A stretch of 64,000 nt of DNA from Acephala macrosclerotiorum. Lineage: Eukaryota > Ascomycota > Leotiomycetes > Helotiales > Mollisiaceae. Below, in pieces: positions 10,937 through 24,011 of the stretch. Where the stretch lies: NCBI GenBank assembly GCA_014904845.1, contig MU119202.1:930001-994000 (forward strand), given 5' to 3'. The stretch's first letter is position 1, and every line of letters begins with the position of its first letter. A program made the translations under genes and the position numbers. The notes below the pieces were generated by a model. The model did not search any database. It had not been told where the DNA came from and saw nothing but the letters and a program-made list of their open reading frames with translations.

Positions 10937-13900
10937 CTACGTAACAGTGTATCTACCACTCGCAGGTGCTCTGCCCTCCGCATCCGCAGCAGCCATAGTA
11001 CCTTCCTTCAGCAATCTCATCAATTCCCGCATAGCATTGGTGACGACAACTTCCGTATCTCCTTCAACAAGAATGTACAACTTCGGATCACCACCTGGTT
11101 GGACATCTTTCCCAGCTGGATAGAAACTTCCTTTGGTGGTGATTGACGTGCCTGTAGCTTCTAGGATCTTTGCAACGTTCGTTCTGTTCGTGACCGCCCA
11201 TCTGGCTTTCTGGGGGAAGTCGTTGATTTCCAAAGTTGCGTGGAAAGCACCGGCATCGGGACCTTTGTTGTCGATTGGCACTCCTGATCGTAATTGGCCT
11301 GTCTTGTTGAGTCGAGCATTGATAGCATCAATAGCTGAAGTAACCTTGTCGAGAGGGTTCTTGGATCCACTCCCACCCGGTGCTACGGTCTCAGTTCGAT
11401 GCACAGTGATCTTACCATCGAGATCGATACCTTTAGGTACGCCGAAAAGTTGCGCTGCTGGAGCTGCGGTCGCCGACTGCACGGTGGATGCGGCTTTGAG
11501 AACGATTTCATCATCCCCAGTCTTGTCTTCTTTCTCCTCTTCGTCGTCTCCGTCTGTCTTATGAGTCTTCCGCTCCCTCATTCTAGCAGCCTCTCGTTCA
11601 GCATCGAGTCGTTCGAGACCTATTCGACATTAGAATTGGGTGTTCTAGGCTAAGACAATATATAGAGGGGGAACTTCTGAAGTAAGAAATAAGAATCATA
11701 CCTTTGCCACCGAAACCAGAGCTGTCCTTCATTTTTCCAGTCTTGACCTTATCTCGGAAAGACTTTCGCATCTCATTCAGCCGTTCGGGTACAGTTTGAC
11801 CTGACTGCTCAAGTGCCTTGGCGATTCCAACCGAGTATTGCTCCTGATCTTCTGTGACGAATGTGACCGCTGTACCTGTGTTTCCAGCTCTACCTGTTCT
11901 TCCAGCTCTGTGAACGTAGTCTTCCAGATGATTAGGTGCATCGAAGTTGACGACAAGTTTCAACTGCTTAACATCCAGACCTCTAGCAGCGACCGAAGTG
12001 GCAATCATGATAGGTACAACGCCGGCTTTGAAGTCGTCAATTGTAGAGTCTCGGTCGATCTGGTCTTTACCACCGTGAATAGACATGCACGGATAACCCT
12101 TCCTCATGAGATCCTTCAACAGATCATCGGCCTTTTCCTGCCTGTCAACAAAAATCAGGGTACGAGCATCTTCATCCTTGTCATAGAGCTCTCCTAGGAG
12201 CTCGAGGAGACGATGAAACTTCTCTTTCTCTTCACGAACCTCAACAATTTGGGTAATCTCAGGAGCGACAATGCTTCTGCCACCAACAGTGATCTCAACA
12301 GGGTCTTGAAGAGTCTTCTTGGCCAGTGCGTCCATAATTCGAGGCATAGTAGCTGAGAAAAGGATAGTCTGTCTGTTTGGCCGAATGTTCGCGAAGATCT
12401 TCATGACTTGGGGCTCAAATCCCATATCGAACATGCGATCTGCTTCGTCGAGAACGACGTAGGTAACCCGACGTAGATTTGTAACTCGGCCTGAGTTGGC
12501 GGCAAGGAGATCTATCATACGACCAGGGGTACAAACGATGATTTCAGCTCCCCTTTTCAGGTCGGCAATCTGGTCTTTGATCGGAGCTCCACCATAAGCA
12601 CAGACAGCTCGCAGATTCATTGCTTTGAGGAAGGGCTTGCATTCCTTGTGAATCTGTGTTGCAAGCTCTCGTGTTGGGGTCATGATCAAGCTAACGGGGC
12701 CATCGGAACCTTCCAAAGGTCGTTGATCTCGAATGTGACGGAACATTGGAAGGAGAAATGCAATAGTCTTACCAGATCCAGTCTTGGCTACACCAATGAC
12801 GTCTCTGCCAGACATGATGGCTGGAATTGCCTGCATTTGAATCGCAGTCGGTCTCTCATAGCCCAATCTACGGATGACCTCCAAAGACTGAACGTTGAGA
12901 CCACACTGAGACCACTTTTGGACGGGTTTGGGAACATTCTTGCCCGCGACTTTGATGCCATCAAGTTCAAGTCGGAGATCAGCAAGCTCAGCGTCACTCA
13001 TGTCAGCCAATTCGGCTGGCTCAGTGTAGAAGCTCTTGCGGAATGGTTCCAGATCTAGCTTCGTGTAGTTGATGGTTGGCAATTCTTTCTTCTTCCTGGC
13101 TTTGCTGGCCATGGCTAGAATGTCGTCTGGGTCGGCATCAAGAGCCTTCAGATCCACATCGTCATCGCCAAATAAAGGCTCTGGTTCTTGCTGGAGGTTC
13201 TTGCCCTTGCTCTTGTTGAAACTTGTTGCCTTCGGAGCAGCGAATGGATCACCCATCTGATCCATGAAAGCATCCAGTGGATCGATGTCTTCGTCCTCTT
13301 CCATCTTGGTGTCGCCATTTGTCTCCTGTGGTACTTCGACGGGCTCTTCGGCTATCTTGTTTTCTTCTTGCAGCCTTTCTTCACGTTTCTCTGCTGCAGC
13401 TCTAGCCGCGGCTGCGGCCTCTTCTTCGGTGCCAGCGCCCTCCATGTCGACATCGCCGTCGTCTTCTTCCTCAACACCGTTAGCGAGCGCAGTATCCTCA
13501 TCTTCAGTGTTTGCCAGTGGTAGGGTCGGTAGCTTTTCTAACTTCTTCCTCGCTCCTTCGTCTTCACCAAAATCTAAGGTTCTCTTGGAGGATTTCTCGT
13601 GATCAGCCGATTTTCCACCTAAACCGAATGCGCTAAGATTTCCTCTAGCTTTAGGTAACGCAGATACTAATTTCAAGATGTTAGCAGAAGGACTTTGGCT
13701 CAGATTAGACATCGAGATCTTACCTTTGGAAGTGCTGTTGAAAGCTGTTGGCTTTTTGTCAGCTTGTAATCCTTTCACCGAGGAAGGTAAGGTAGCGGAC
13801 GCTTTAGTCAATTCTTTTGGCAGATCTGTGCCCAGAGTATTCGCAGTAGTGGAATTAGCAACAGCCTTCTTTGCTATTGCCTTCGGGTCGAATTTGCCAG

Positions 13901-14707
13901 CATAAGGTACTGGGGAGGCAACGTCCTTCGGGGTATTTGGCGATGCTGGAGAGCCTACGGATGGGGATCCACTGGCTTTTTGGTCTATATTGTCTAGAAG
14001 CTTGCGTGTTCCACCTGCAGCAAGATCTTTCTCCTTACGCTCCTTATCTTCAGCCATTTTCTTCTTCCATGCTTCCAGCTTAGCAAGGCGCTCCGCCTTC
14101 TTGTCGGCTTCCGTCTGCGTAGCCGATGCACTTGGTTTTGCCGCCTGTTTTTCTTGTCAGCCAAATGTGTCATTAAGTGTAGGTGTCGAGTACTTACTTC
14201 AATGGGTTTCGCAACATCAGGCTTGTTCGAAGGTTTTCGAGAGTCGGCATCACCTCTGCTACGGGACCACGAGTCAGTAGAGTCCTCCCGGCGCCTTGGT
14301 GGCCTGTCATAAGAGTCGTCTCGCCTGTCTCGATATTCTCGGTCTCGACTTCTGCGCCGTCTCCTATCCGGAGAACGTTCTCGGTCAAATCTGTCTCGTC
14401 GGTCTCGCGATCGGTCTCTTCGTCCAGAGCGGTAATATTCGTCTTCCCTCCGGTCTATGGACCGATCTCTGCGTCTAGGCATATCTCGATCGCGGTGACG
14501 GCGCTGTTGTAGATAATCAGAATATGGATACTGATTGCGGGGAAAGCACCTCACATCTGCGCTGCGAGAGCGGCTCCTCCTCCGTGACCCCCGAGCATCG
14601 TCTCTCCAGTCTCGTTCGCGCCTTCCATCTTCTTCTCTCTTCAACCTTTTCGAGGAGTGCTGACTTCCTGCTGGCGATGGTGAGCGAGAGTCCCTGTGCC
14701 GAGCCAT
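10937..14707 (-). CDS. PRP5: Pre-mRNA-processing DEAD-box ATPase Prp5
   Basis: Three exons, 14707-14198, 14144-11702 and 11619-10937, give 1211 residues. The N-terminus is an SR-like region ([16 protein letters not shown] and many RD/RS repeats to about 150). A charged region holds DPLDAFM (about residue 458), the hallmark motif of Prp5/DDX46. The helicase core has GSGKT (about 626-630), [12 protein letters not shown] (DEAD about 736-739), SAT (about 767), ARGLDVK and [10 protein letters not shown]. The last exon carries the conserved C-terminal region, with [15 protein letters not shown] at the junction. Family role: ATP-dependent remodelling of U2 snRNP during branch-site recognition. Length and the DPLD motif separate it from other DEAD-box proteins. 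It lies head to head with the mitochondrial HMG gene. Confidence 0.93.
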
Positions 14708-15111
14708 TCTTTGCCCGATTCAATGGCAGAAATACTTTTTGGCAGGACTGGAAATAGTGCTGCAAATGACCTCAACTATGCGGAGTTGCTGAGAACATTT
14801 ACTGAAGGACTCTCAAAGATTAGTAGAGATTCTGGTGTGAAATGTGGTGTCGCCAAATGAGTTGCATTTCGAGGCTCTGATGTTCAACAGGCACGAGGCA
14901 AAAGATTAGTTTTGGCATGAATGGTTCCTTCCGTTAGCCGGACAAGCTTAACGGAGCTTGATATTAGCGTGCTCAGCATGGAGGAGTCGCACATCAAAAT
15001 CAAGGAGGCTGGGTCAGGAACACGCGAGCTCCTCAACTCCATACTCTCCGAATTGAGACATCGAAAATCTCCCCAAAATCCCAAATCCTCGATCGCATAC
15101 ACAACGCAACC
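14708..15111. promoter_or_regulatory. Divergent promoter, PRP5 / mitochondrial HMG gene
   Basis: 404 bases between two opposing start codons. It contains short frames on both strands with no support. No discrete site is recognised. Confidence 0.4.
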
Positions 15112-16169
15112 ATGCTGTCTGCCATTGGACGGTCCGCCGTCAAGAGGATAGTCGCAGGTGGACCTCAATCAACAAACCGAGCTTTCCAAACCATCTGGCA
15201 ACTTCAACGCGTTGCTCTCTCCCAACAAGCCGATAACGATGCCTCTCAATCCTACCCATGGCTTCAATCCAAGCGATCATATGCTACGGCAACTAAGGCT
15301 ACGCAAACGACCAAGTCGAAGTCGTCGACTACCGCAAAGCCCAAGGCAAAGAAAGCCCCTGCGAAAACTGCGGTAAAGAAGCCAGTGAAGAAGGCTGCAA
15401 AAAAGCCGGTGAAGATGGGACGTCCAGCATTGAAAAAGAAGCCAGTCAAGAAACCAGTCAGAGCGAAGAAAGTCTTGACCGAGGCCCAGAAGGAGAGGGC
15501 ACTTATTAAGGAGTTGAAGGCCAAGGCGCTCACTCCACCCAAGCTGAAGCCGTACACTGCCTGGACACTTTTCGCAGGAACAGAGCTTACCAATACCCCT
15601 GGCAACGCAATGGCGCAAATGGGTTCAATTAGGGACAAATACAAAGAGCTCAGCCCAAGCGAAATTGAGGTAAGGCATTCGTCTCAGCTTGTTGATAAAG
15701 TGATTTACTAAAGACACGTAGTCTCTCAATCATACTGCCAGTCAGAACAAGGTCGCGAATACTGTGGCCTATAAGCAATGGGTCGAAAGCCATACTCCCG
15801 ATCAAATAAGGATTGCTAACAATGCACGCGCCATGTTGAAGAAAAAGCTCAACAAGGCTAGAGGATACACAGCAATCAAGGATGCTCGATTGCCAAAGCG
15901 AAGTGCTAACTCCCGGGCTTTATTCACCAAGGAGAGATATGCTTCTGGAGACTTCAAGGGGATCTCTATTGTCGATGCATCCAAACTTCTCACAACTGAA
16001 TGGAATTCGCTTTCTCCAAGTGAACGCAAGGTGAGTCGAAAGCCGCCACTCAAATCTAGCACCCACTAACCACGTCAAGGTGTATGAGGATCGCGCCGCC
16101 GCAGATACGCAGCGATATGTTCAAGAGTTCAAGACCGTATTCCACAAAGATTCGACTGCTCACACTTAA
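15112..16169 (+). CDS. HMG-box protein, probably mitochondrial nucleoid (Abf2-like)
   Basis: Three exons, 15112-15669, 15722-16030 and 16080-16169, give 318 residues. The N-terminus MLSAIGRSAVKRIVAGG is a basic mitochondrial presequence. Residues about 60-120 are a Lys/Pro/Ala tract with repeated KKPVKK-like units, then TEAQKERALIKELK. Two HMG-like modules follow: the first around PYTAWTLFAGTELTN...IRDKYKELSPSEIE, the second around SANSRALFTKERYASG...TEWNSLSPSERKVYEDRA. Abf2/TFAM-type proteins have a presequence and two HMG boxes and bend and package mitochondrial DNA. The match is by layout and motif, since the boxes are divergent. A nuclear HMG protein is the alternative, made less likely by the presequence. 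Confidence 0.72.
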
Positions 16170-17510
16170 ATTTGAGACTTTGCAAATGGATCTTGACGAT
16201 GGACGTTTCCTTCTTGGCAAAGTCTTCAAGGCGCTTGGCGAATGGATGGAATCGAGAGTTCGATCACATATGCTGGTACGGTGGATAGCTTGAGTGCGAG
16301 AGGAATTGTAGCAATACGATAGTGGGGGATGTCTGAGTATACCTATGCACGATATAAAGTTCGTTGTTTGGACGTTCATTGCTGTACTGTTAGAAGCCCT
16401 AGCCATATCAGGGTGTGTCAAATATCAAGAAGAGCAGGTCTGGCTCGATTTGCTGCAACTGACTTAAATTCAGCAGATGATGACAGGCAAACCCTGTGAA
16501 CTCAACTTGTCTCTGCGTTACTTCACAGGTTTCCATGGCACTGTCGGACCATGGTCCAGGTAGATATGATTGGAGACGATATGTCCTATAATTCTTCCAG
16601 GTGATCATACTGATCTACGAAGAACCTTAATGGCCGAAGACCTCAGATGGTTATGGGACGTATCGGTCAAAAGCTTCCAGCTCGAGCTATGATTTGCCAT
16701 AAATTTTTCTCCACAAAGATTCAGCCCTACATTGGAATGTCCTTCTTGACGCAAGGCTGAAACAAAGGCAGCTCAAGCAAGGCTGGCCTCGTCAAGTCCA
16801 CCAAGTCCACCTCACGTGCGCCCCATCCTCGCTTAAGCCGGAGACAGGGGTAAAGGCCACTAACCGACACTAAACTCTCTCGAGACCCTCAAACTTGCTC
16901 ATTCTTTCTCAGCTCTTCCCACATTCGACCATCACCAGCCGCATCTTGCTGCACCACCGCCTCCACGCAACTGCGAGCATATGCGCAAGTTATGAACAGT
17001 GACAAGCTTTTGTGGACATCGCGCAAGCTTTTTCAATGTACTTTTCAGCCTCTGCCAAGTAAGACATGCAGAAAAGGCGTTGATAAGATTGAGATCGATT
17101 GTTATCTTGCATGGCATTTTGAGATGGCATTTTGAAGCCATTTCGAAAGTCTGAAAGTTGGGTTGAAGTTAGTCTGAGTTTGGGACCCGAAAGATATAGA
17201 CCGGGGAAGCTGCATTAGCAGGGATCTAATGCGGCTTTCCTAGACGGGGCCGTGAGCAAGTTTGTTTGCGCCTATGCGGACGTAGGATTGATAAGATTCA
17301 AGTCTGCCACAGTGAGCGCGTTTCAATTTTTCCCTCTCTGTGTGTGTTTACCTTTAAAGACTGCTTCTTGCTATTTCGTTGCCAAGTCGTGAGTTCTTTC
17401 TGCGATTGAATCCAGCAATATAATTGTCTTGGCTATTTGTACAAGGGATCGAAGGACCTCAGTCGCAACCCCACCACTTCTCTCAGGACGAAAGAAGTCA
17501 AACCGCAAAG
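16170..17510. other. Intergenic; ferric reductase upstream region
   Basis: 1.34 kb without a supported gene. The part nearest the reductase holds two copies of TTGATAAGATT (17090-17100 and 17288-17298), described separately. No RNA gene recognised. Confidence 0.55.
17090..17298 (+). promoter_or_regulatory. Pair of TTGATAAGATT GATA-type motifs upstream of ferric reductase
   Basis: Two identical 11-base copies, same orientation, about 200 bases apart and roughly 210-420 bases before the ferric reductase start codon. Fungal GATA factors of the SreA/Urbs1 class that repress iron-uptake genes recognise GATAA cores. Binding here is inference from sequence and gene context. Confidence 0.35.
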
Positions 17511-19584
17511 ATGGATATGGGCGACAGTATGACGATGGGCGGCGCCCCAACAAATGGATCGCCATTGAACGCCTCGGGAATCGATTTCTCGAATAGCACG
17601 CAAGCTTCTACGTTTCTCGGAGAGATCCTCGACGATACCGAATTCCAGGTTGAAGGAAATATGTATGCGAGAAATTTTTGGTATGGAGTCTGCGCAGTCA
17701 TTGCAACATGTGCGTTCTTCAACTTTGCACAGAAGGCAACATTTAGAATAAGGTATGTCGAAGTCTGAAATCTGACAGGACTTCGTAAGCTTACTTCTAC
17801 ACAGGATGCGAGCAGCAGCATCAAATCGATTACGCCCCGCCTCGCCCTCCAACATTTTCACGACTTCGATAGCGTCGATTACAGCCGTTGTGCGAGAAGC
17901 CACATACTCTCAATGGACACCAATACATAGCAGACTCGTCAAAGTCCCTCCTGTCGGCACAATCGCGCTGGTGATAGCATACCTAGCTTGGGTGATACTA
18001 TTGGAGTTCGTCAACAACAATGTGGAAGGCGCGCAACATTTCACATCGCTTGGAGTCCGAGCAGCTTGGTTGGCCGTTGCTCAAGTGCCATTGCTCATTC
18101 TTCTTGCGGGAAAGAACAACCTCATTGGAGCAGTCAGTGGAGTTGGGTATGAACGTCTGAACGTCCTACACAGATGGACAGCTCGAGTTCTGCTATTCTT
18201 GGTCACTCTCCATATGATGTTCCTACACCTGTCGTGGAACGCATACGACCTTGGACCGTTGGAGTACGCTACCGATTCATGTATCACAACTGGCTGGCCA
18301 ACGTATGCCATTTTGATATGGATGAACATCAGCACTCTTGCTCCTATCAGGAACTTCTCCTATGAGTTCTTTGTGGTTCAACATATCATCACATTCTTTG
18401 GATTCATCATTGCTGTGATGATGCATCTCCCTAGCACAGCTCTGTACTCGAGGGTGTACATCTATATTCCCATCGCCCTCTACCTTATCGACCGCATGAT
18501 TCGCTCTGCACGCTTCGCCTGGAACAATGTCCGCCCTGGCCGCGCGACCATGACAGCACTGGAAGGAGGCGTGACGAGAATTACCATCCAAAGCAAAACA
18601 ATCAAAAATTGGAAAGCAGGATCTCACGTTTTCCTCTCCATTCCCAAATTTGGCATTGGGCAATCCCACCCCGCAACTATCGCTTCCGTCCCAACATCCC
18701 ACAACGGTGATCTAGTTTTCCTCCTGAAATCTCACAAAGGCTTCACATCCCGTCTCTTCGAGACTTCCAGCAACTCGTCCGTCTCACTCAAGGAGGCTCC
18801 AAGCAGCCTTCCCTCAGTGAACCATCTAGCACTCATCGACGGCCCCTACGGCAGCTCACACGCCGACTTTGCCTGCTTCGACACCATCTTCCTCATCTCC
18901 GGCTCCACGGGCACAACCTTCACTCTCCCTATCCTCCTCGACCTCGTCCACCGCGTCCAATCCCAAAAACTGCCCCTTAAACGCATCACATTCCTCTGGA
19001 TCGTCAAAAACTCATCTTGGGTTTCCTGGATCTCTAAAGAGCTTTCTTCCGCAGCCGAGAAACTCAACGCCGCGGGCATCGAACTCGATATTCGAGTTCA
19101 TGTTACTTGTGATGAAGATTTCGCTGGTGCTGAAGATGGAGAAGAAGGGAAGGAGTGTGATTGTGAATGTGATAAATCTCTCGGTCCATGTTGTTGTATT
19201 AATGTCGACGAAGGGGAAACTGTCCGCGAGATTATCGACGAGAAAGGGACTAAAATCTCGAAAACCGTTTCCAAGAGCTCAGATACACAAGCCAAAATCC
19301 AACCCAGAAGCTCTAGTTCTTCTAGCTTAAAATCAGGGAATGGGGGTGTTAAGTCTAGAATCCTCCCTTGTGCGAGGTTCTATAGTGGAAGACCGGATGT
19401 GTATGAATTGCTTTGGGAGAGGTTGGAGAGAGCGGAGGGGGAGACGGGGGTTGCGGTTTGCGGGCCACTGGGGTTGAGTAGTGATGTTAGGAGGAGTGTG
19501 GTGAGGTGTAGCGATGAGAGGGGTGTGCATAAGGGTAGTGGTGCTCAAGGGGTTTATTTGCATGCTGAGTGTTTTGGGTGGTAA
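17511..19584 (+). CDS. Ferric reductase (FRE family, NOX-like flavocytochrome)
   Basis: Two exons, 17511-17752 and 17805-19584, give 673 residues. The N-terminus is extracellular-like (MDMGDSMTMGG, NAS, NST glycosylation sites), followed by a membrane segment (NFWYGVCAVIATCAFFNFA). Several further membrane spans carry paired histidines (LHRWTARVLLFLVTLHMMFLH and VQHIITFFGFIIAVMMHL), the bis-heme signature. The FAD-binding motif is HPATIAS; the NADPH-binding elements are DGPYG and SGSTGTTFTLPIL. The C-terminus ends YLHAECFGW. It reduces Fe3+ or Cu2+ at the cell surface with cytosolic NADPH. A Cys cluster (CDCECDKSLGPCCC, about residues 531-546) lies in the NADPH lobe. The start at 17511 is the first ATG in frame; exact substrate is unknown. 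Confidence 0.9.
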
Positions 19585-20522
19585 GACTGGACTGGTTCTG
19601 GTTCGTTTTTGGTGTTTTTAAGCGGCTTTGGGGGTTATGAGCTACGATTATATTAGAAGTACCATAATTAGAATGTTTGTTCATATATCTCAAGCTCTCC
19701 CTCCTGACTCTAGATTTGTCTGGTGTCTGATCGTTGACTTCGAGATTCTACTTTTGTTGCACGTCGCTTCAATGTCCGAGACTAATTCAGACGATGGAAG
19801 TCAGATGGCAGCTTCTAAAACATGGAGAGTGCGATTCGATTTGTTGTATATCGTATGAATTCCCGAGGCTATTTGGGCAGTTTGTGTGATTTGCACTTCA
19901 ATTTGAAGCGTCACCAATATTTTTTCACCCCACGATCGAAAATTTTAGATTCTTGACGCACACGCTAATGCTATCTTCTTCTCTCACACTTCCACCCCGA
20001 CAACGACTCAAGTCCCGACCAACTCATCCTCATTCTCAATACCGGTTATTGAAAATTCTGGTTCTCACGATTCATTCGAGACTCAAAAGCCGAGCCTCGT
20101 CCTCATCGGTCCATCCAGCTGTCCGAATCCGTCACGGAAGCAATACTTCCGTACCTAAATCGGCAAAGCACCTTCTCCAACCCCGCCAGAAAGGCAACAT
20201 CAGCCTCGCGTTTCCATTGAGCTTACAGAAAAGTTGCAAGCTCACCAATTAATTTTTATACTGGAGATTCTAAGGACCACAAAATGTAAACCCCCACAGC
20301 TGAAAGTGGGATGTCCGACGGTCTTCGACCCCGCCCAAGTCTCGGAGGGAACGTTGTACCCCGCCAATATGTGGTCGTGGATCGAGTTCTTTATGAGGAG
20401 GGAAGATGTGATATAAGTTGACATCAATTCTTTAATTCTGTTTTCTTTTTACTTTGTTTTTCTTAATTGTTCTTCCTGGAACCTTTCGATTCACATCATC
20501 CGCAACTGGGCAACCACACACC
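19585..20522. other. Intergenic, beta-mannosidase upstream region
   Basis: About 0.94 kb between tandem genes. It contains a CCAAT box context (ccccgccaatatg, about 20360) and pyrimidine-rich tracts before the start. No supported gene. Confidence 0.5.
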
Positions 20523-23430
20523 ATGACACCTCTCCAACGCATCCCAGTGGACAAGAACTGGACATTCAAACAAACCACCACCCTCAACTCCTCCTGCGCA
20601 ACCACCTACCTCCCTGTCGCACAATTCCCAACAGTAGCACACATCGACCTTCTGCACCACGGTCTCATCCCAGACCCCTACATCGACACCAATGAGCTCG
20701 CTTGTCTCTGGGTCAATGATGCGGATTGGACTTACAAAACTGCCCTCCCATCACTTCCCGAATTAAAGGGGAATGGGAAGGAAAAGGTGGTGCTTGTGTT
20801 TGATGGCCTAGACACCATCGTCGATGTTTTCTTCAACGGGAAGAAAGTGCTGGAGAGTCGGGATATGCATTTGAGCCATCGGGTTGACGTCACTTCTTTA
20901 CTCACCAAAGGAGAGAATGTCCTCGAACTCCGCTTCCAAAACGCGCCCGCCTACGCAAAAAAGGAAATGAAGAGAATCGGATATAAGGGAAATGGAACAG
21001 ACGTCCATTTTGGTGGTCCCGAACGTCTATTTGTGAGGAAAGCGCAGTATCATTGGGGCTGGGATTGGGGTCCTGCCGTTAATACTTCGGGTCCTTGGAA
21101 AGAGGTTTGGGTTGAGGTTTTCGAAGAACGCGTTTCCGAATTCTTGGTCAGACAGCAAGTCAGCGAGGATTTGAAAAGTGCAGTTGCGAAAATCACTGGA
21201 AAAGTTGAGGGGAGTGAGGGTGGGAAGGTGAAGGTTGAGATTAAGTCCCCGGACGGGAAAACGGTGGTAAGAGAGGATGTAGAGGTTGATGGAGAGGGGT
21301 CGTTTAAGGGAGAATTGAAGGTTGAGAAACCGGAGTTGTGGTGGCCGTTTACTTATGGTTCTCAACCACTCTATACCGTCTCGGCTTCCATTCCAGGCTC
21401 GCATACAGTGAGCAGGACAATTGGATTCAGAAGGTTGAGGTTACTTCAACATCCACTGAAAAATGCACCTGGGACGAGTTTCACGTTCGAAATAAACAAC
21501 ACGAGGATATTTTGTGGTGGCTCTTGCTGGATTCCGGGGGATTTTATGCTTCCACGCATGAGCGCCGAACGATACCATTCCTGGCTTTCCCTCGCTAAAT
21601 CCGGCAACCAAGCCATGATCCGCGTCTGGGGCGGTGGAATCGTTGAGTCAGATTCTTTCTACAAATCTTGCGACGAACTTGGCATTTTGGTTTGGCAGGA
21701 CTTCCTGTTTGCGTGTGGAGATTATCCGGCTAGTGACGACTTTTGCGCATTAGTGAAAAGGGAGGCGGAGGAGCAGGTTAGGAGGGTGGGCCATCATGCG
21801 AGTTTGGTGATTTGGGCGGGGAATAATGAGGATTATATGTTGGCTGAACGGTGGGGGTGGGAGTATGATCCTAAGGATCAGGTGAGTCCTGCTAGACTTC
21901 CAAATTTCGGAAATTGCAGATACTAATTCGATGAGTAGGAAGGACCGTGGGACAAAACCAATTTTCCAGCGAGGAAGATCTATGAGCGATTATTACCTGA
22001 GGTGTGTGAGAGGTTAGCTGGAGACGTGCCATATTGGAGGAGCAGCCCGTATGGAGGGGAGACGAGTAATGATGTGACAGTTGGTGATACTCACATCTGG
22101 GATGGTGAGCCTACCCCTTTTCTCTCGCTTCTCGCCTCTCTCCTCAGCTCCTCTTTAGACTTCGTCGAACCGAAACGATTGGGATATGGTAATGATGAGA
22201 GGCTGACGACTGCTAGTATGGCACGGCAAAATGTCCCCCTTCCAAGACTACAAAGCCTACACCTCCCGCTTCATTTCAGAGTTCGGCTTCGAATCCGCGC
22301 CCTCCCTCCGCACTTTATATAAAGCCATCACTAAGCCCTCAGAACGTCACTGGCAATCCCTAACTTTCGATGCTCATGATAAAGGACCTGGACACCAACG
22401 ACGATAGTAAGCTTTATGACCTCACCCCATCTTTGACCCTGGAGGGGAGAATACTTGCTGATGATAAAATAGTGGCATGTACAGCGGCGAAAACTTCCGC
22501 TTCCGCTTCAACCCCCTAAAAGACTTCGTCTACTGCACCCAATTCCTCCAAGCCGAAGCAATGAAATACGCCTACAACCACTGGCGTCGCGCCTTCGGGG
22601 GACCTGGCGAAGAATTGTGTTCAGGGATTTTGGTGTGGCAGTTGGTTCGTGTTACCCCTTTTCCTCAATCCCACCCAACCCCTTTCCAATTTCATTCTCA
22701 TCCTCAAACTCAACGGAGATACTGACACAAACAGAACGACATCTGGCCCGGGACTTCCTGGGCTCTCGTCGATGTTGATTGGAATCTCAAAGCCAGTTTT
22801 TATATTACGAAGAGAGCGTTGGCAAAGGTGGTGGTGGGCATGGAACGACTCACCACCTCTACCATCCCGTACATGGTTACCATGTACCCGAATCCGAAAC
22901 GCAAACTTGCGATTTGGGCTGTCAATGGATTCGTCAAACCTATTGATTGCGTGCTTAAGCTCTCAGCTTTCGATATTGAGAGTGGGAAGAAGGTTGAATT
23001 AAAGGAGGGAGAAAGGAAAGTAACTCTGAAGGAGAATCAAACTACAGAACTCCTGAAAATAGAGTTGGGAGAGGAGGCAGAGAAGATGGTAGTAGTAGCC
23101 TACCTCGACAGCCCCACCGGTGAACGTTTAGCCCGTTGGGTAGACTGGCCCGAACCTTTGAAATTCGTCCATTTCTCCAAGAAGCCGAACGTCCAAGCAA
23201 AGGTTGTCGAGGGAGGGAAAGAAGTGGTATTAAGTGCAGAAGCTCCGATCAAGGGAGTCGTGCTTTCTGTGCCGATGAGTGAGGGTGGCGAGGATGCTAA
23301 ATGGGGGGATAATTTTATTGATTTGGTTCCTGGGGAAGAGGTTAGGGTGAAAGTTGAGGGGTTGGAGGGAAGGAAGGTGGAGAGTAGGTGGTTGTGTGAT
23401 TGGGAGAATGAGGAGGGGTTTGAGTTGTGA
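20523..23430 (+). CDS. mndB: Beta-mannosidase B, GH2 family (intracellular type)
   Basis: Five exons, 20523-21881, 21939-22104, 22217-22406, 22473-22644 and 22735-23430, give 860 residues, the usual size for the fungal mndB clade. It starts MTPLQRIPVDKNWTF with no signal peptide. It has the GH2 sugar-binding domain (ERLFVRKAQYHWGWDWGP), an Ig-like domain ending at WWPFTYGSQPLY, then the TIM barrel: IRVWGGGIVESD, VWQDFLFACGDYP, and WAGNNED with the acid/base Glu. The nucleophile region is SEFGFES, and WQLNDIWPGTSWALVD is also present. It releases mannose from beta-1,4-mannooligosaccharides. All five exons join in phase with conserved residues across each junction. One intron (22105-22216, 112 bases) is longer than the rest. 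Confidence 0.92.
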
Positions 23431-24011
23431 GGGGAGATTGATAGCACTGCTGAGAGGGTTTAAGATCTTGGTGAAGTGGTGGTATGAAAGCTCATGTTGA
23501 AACTAGGTTGCAATGATGGGAAATAGATGAAAACTTAGCTTTATGTAGAATGTCCTAAAGAAAGGCACGGCTTGCTTTAATCCTCCCCATCATCTTCGTT
23601 ATTCTCGTCTCGTCTGTTGTCAAATTGAATCCACTGTCAAGCTTTTTACTGCCATGTCATCGTCATTCAGCAGCATCGCTTCATACTGTTCATATCTGAG
23701 ATTCTCTATTTCATCTCATCAGATTCGTCTATTGTCACGTCCAGATCCACTGTCAAATATCACTTACTAATGTCCAATAATATCCATTTATCCCACTTCC
23801 CATGTCCACAAATCAATCTACCACTCTCTTTAACTCTGGTACTTCCGAAACTTTCCATCCTGTCCCTACCTCGTCTCCCCAGCAAGACGCGATCCAATTG
23901 CAATCTCTCTGCAATCTCCTCGTGGCCTGTGACGGACGACGGAGACGAGGGCGACGAGATATTTATATCTAGAGATTTTGACGAGGCTCCGGTCGTCGGT
24001 GACTTTGTGAC

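Noticed and set aside
12648..13602. Long plus-strand frames inside PRP5
   Set aside because: Frame shadows of the helicase coding strand; the Ser-rich one mirrors its acidic Glu/Asp tract.
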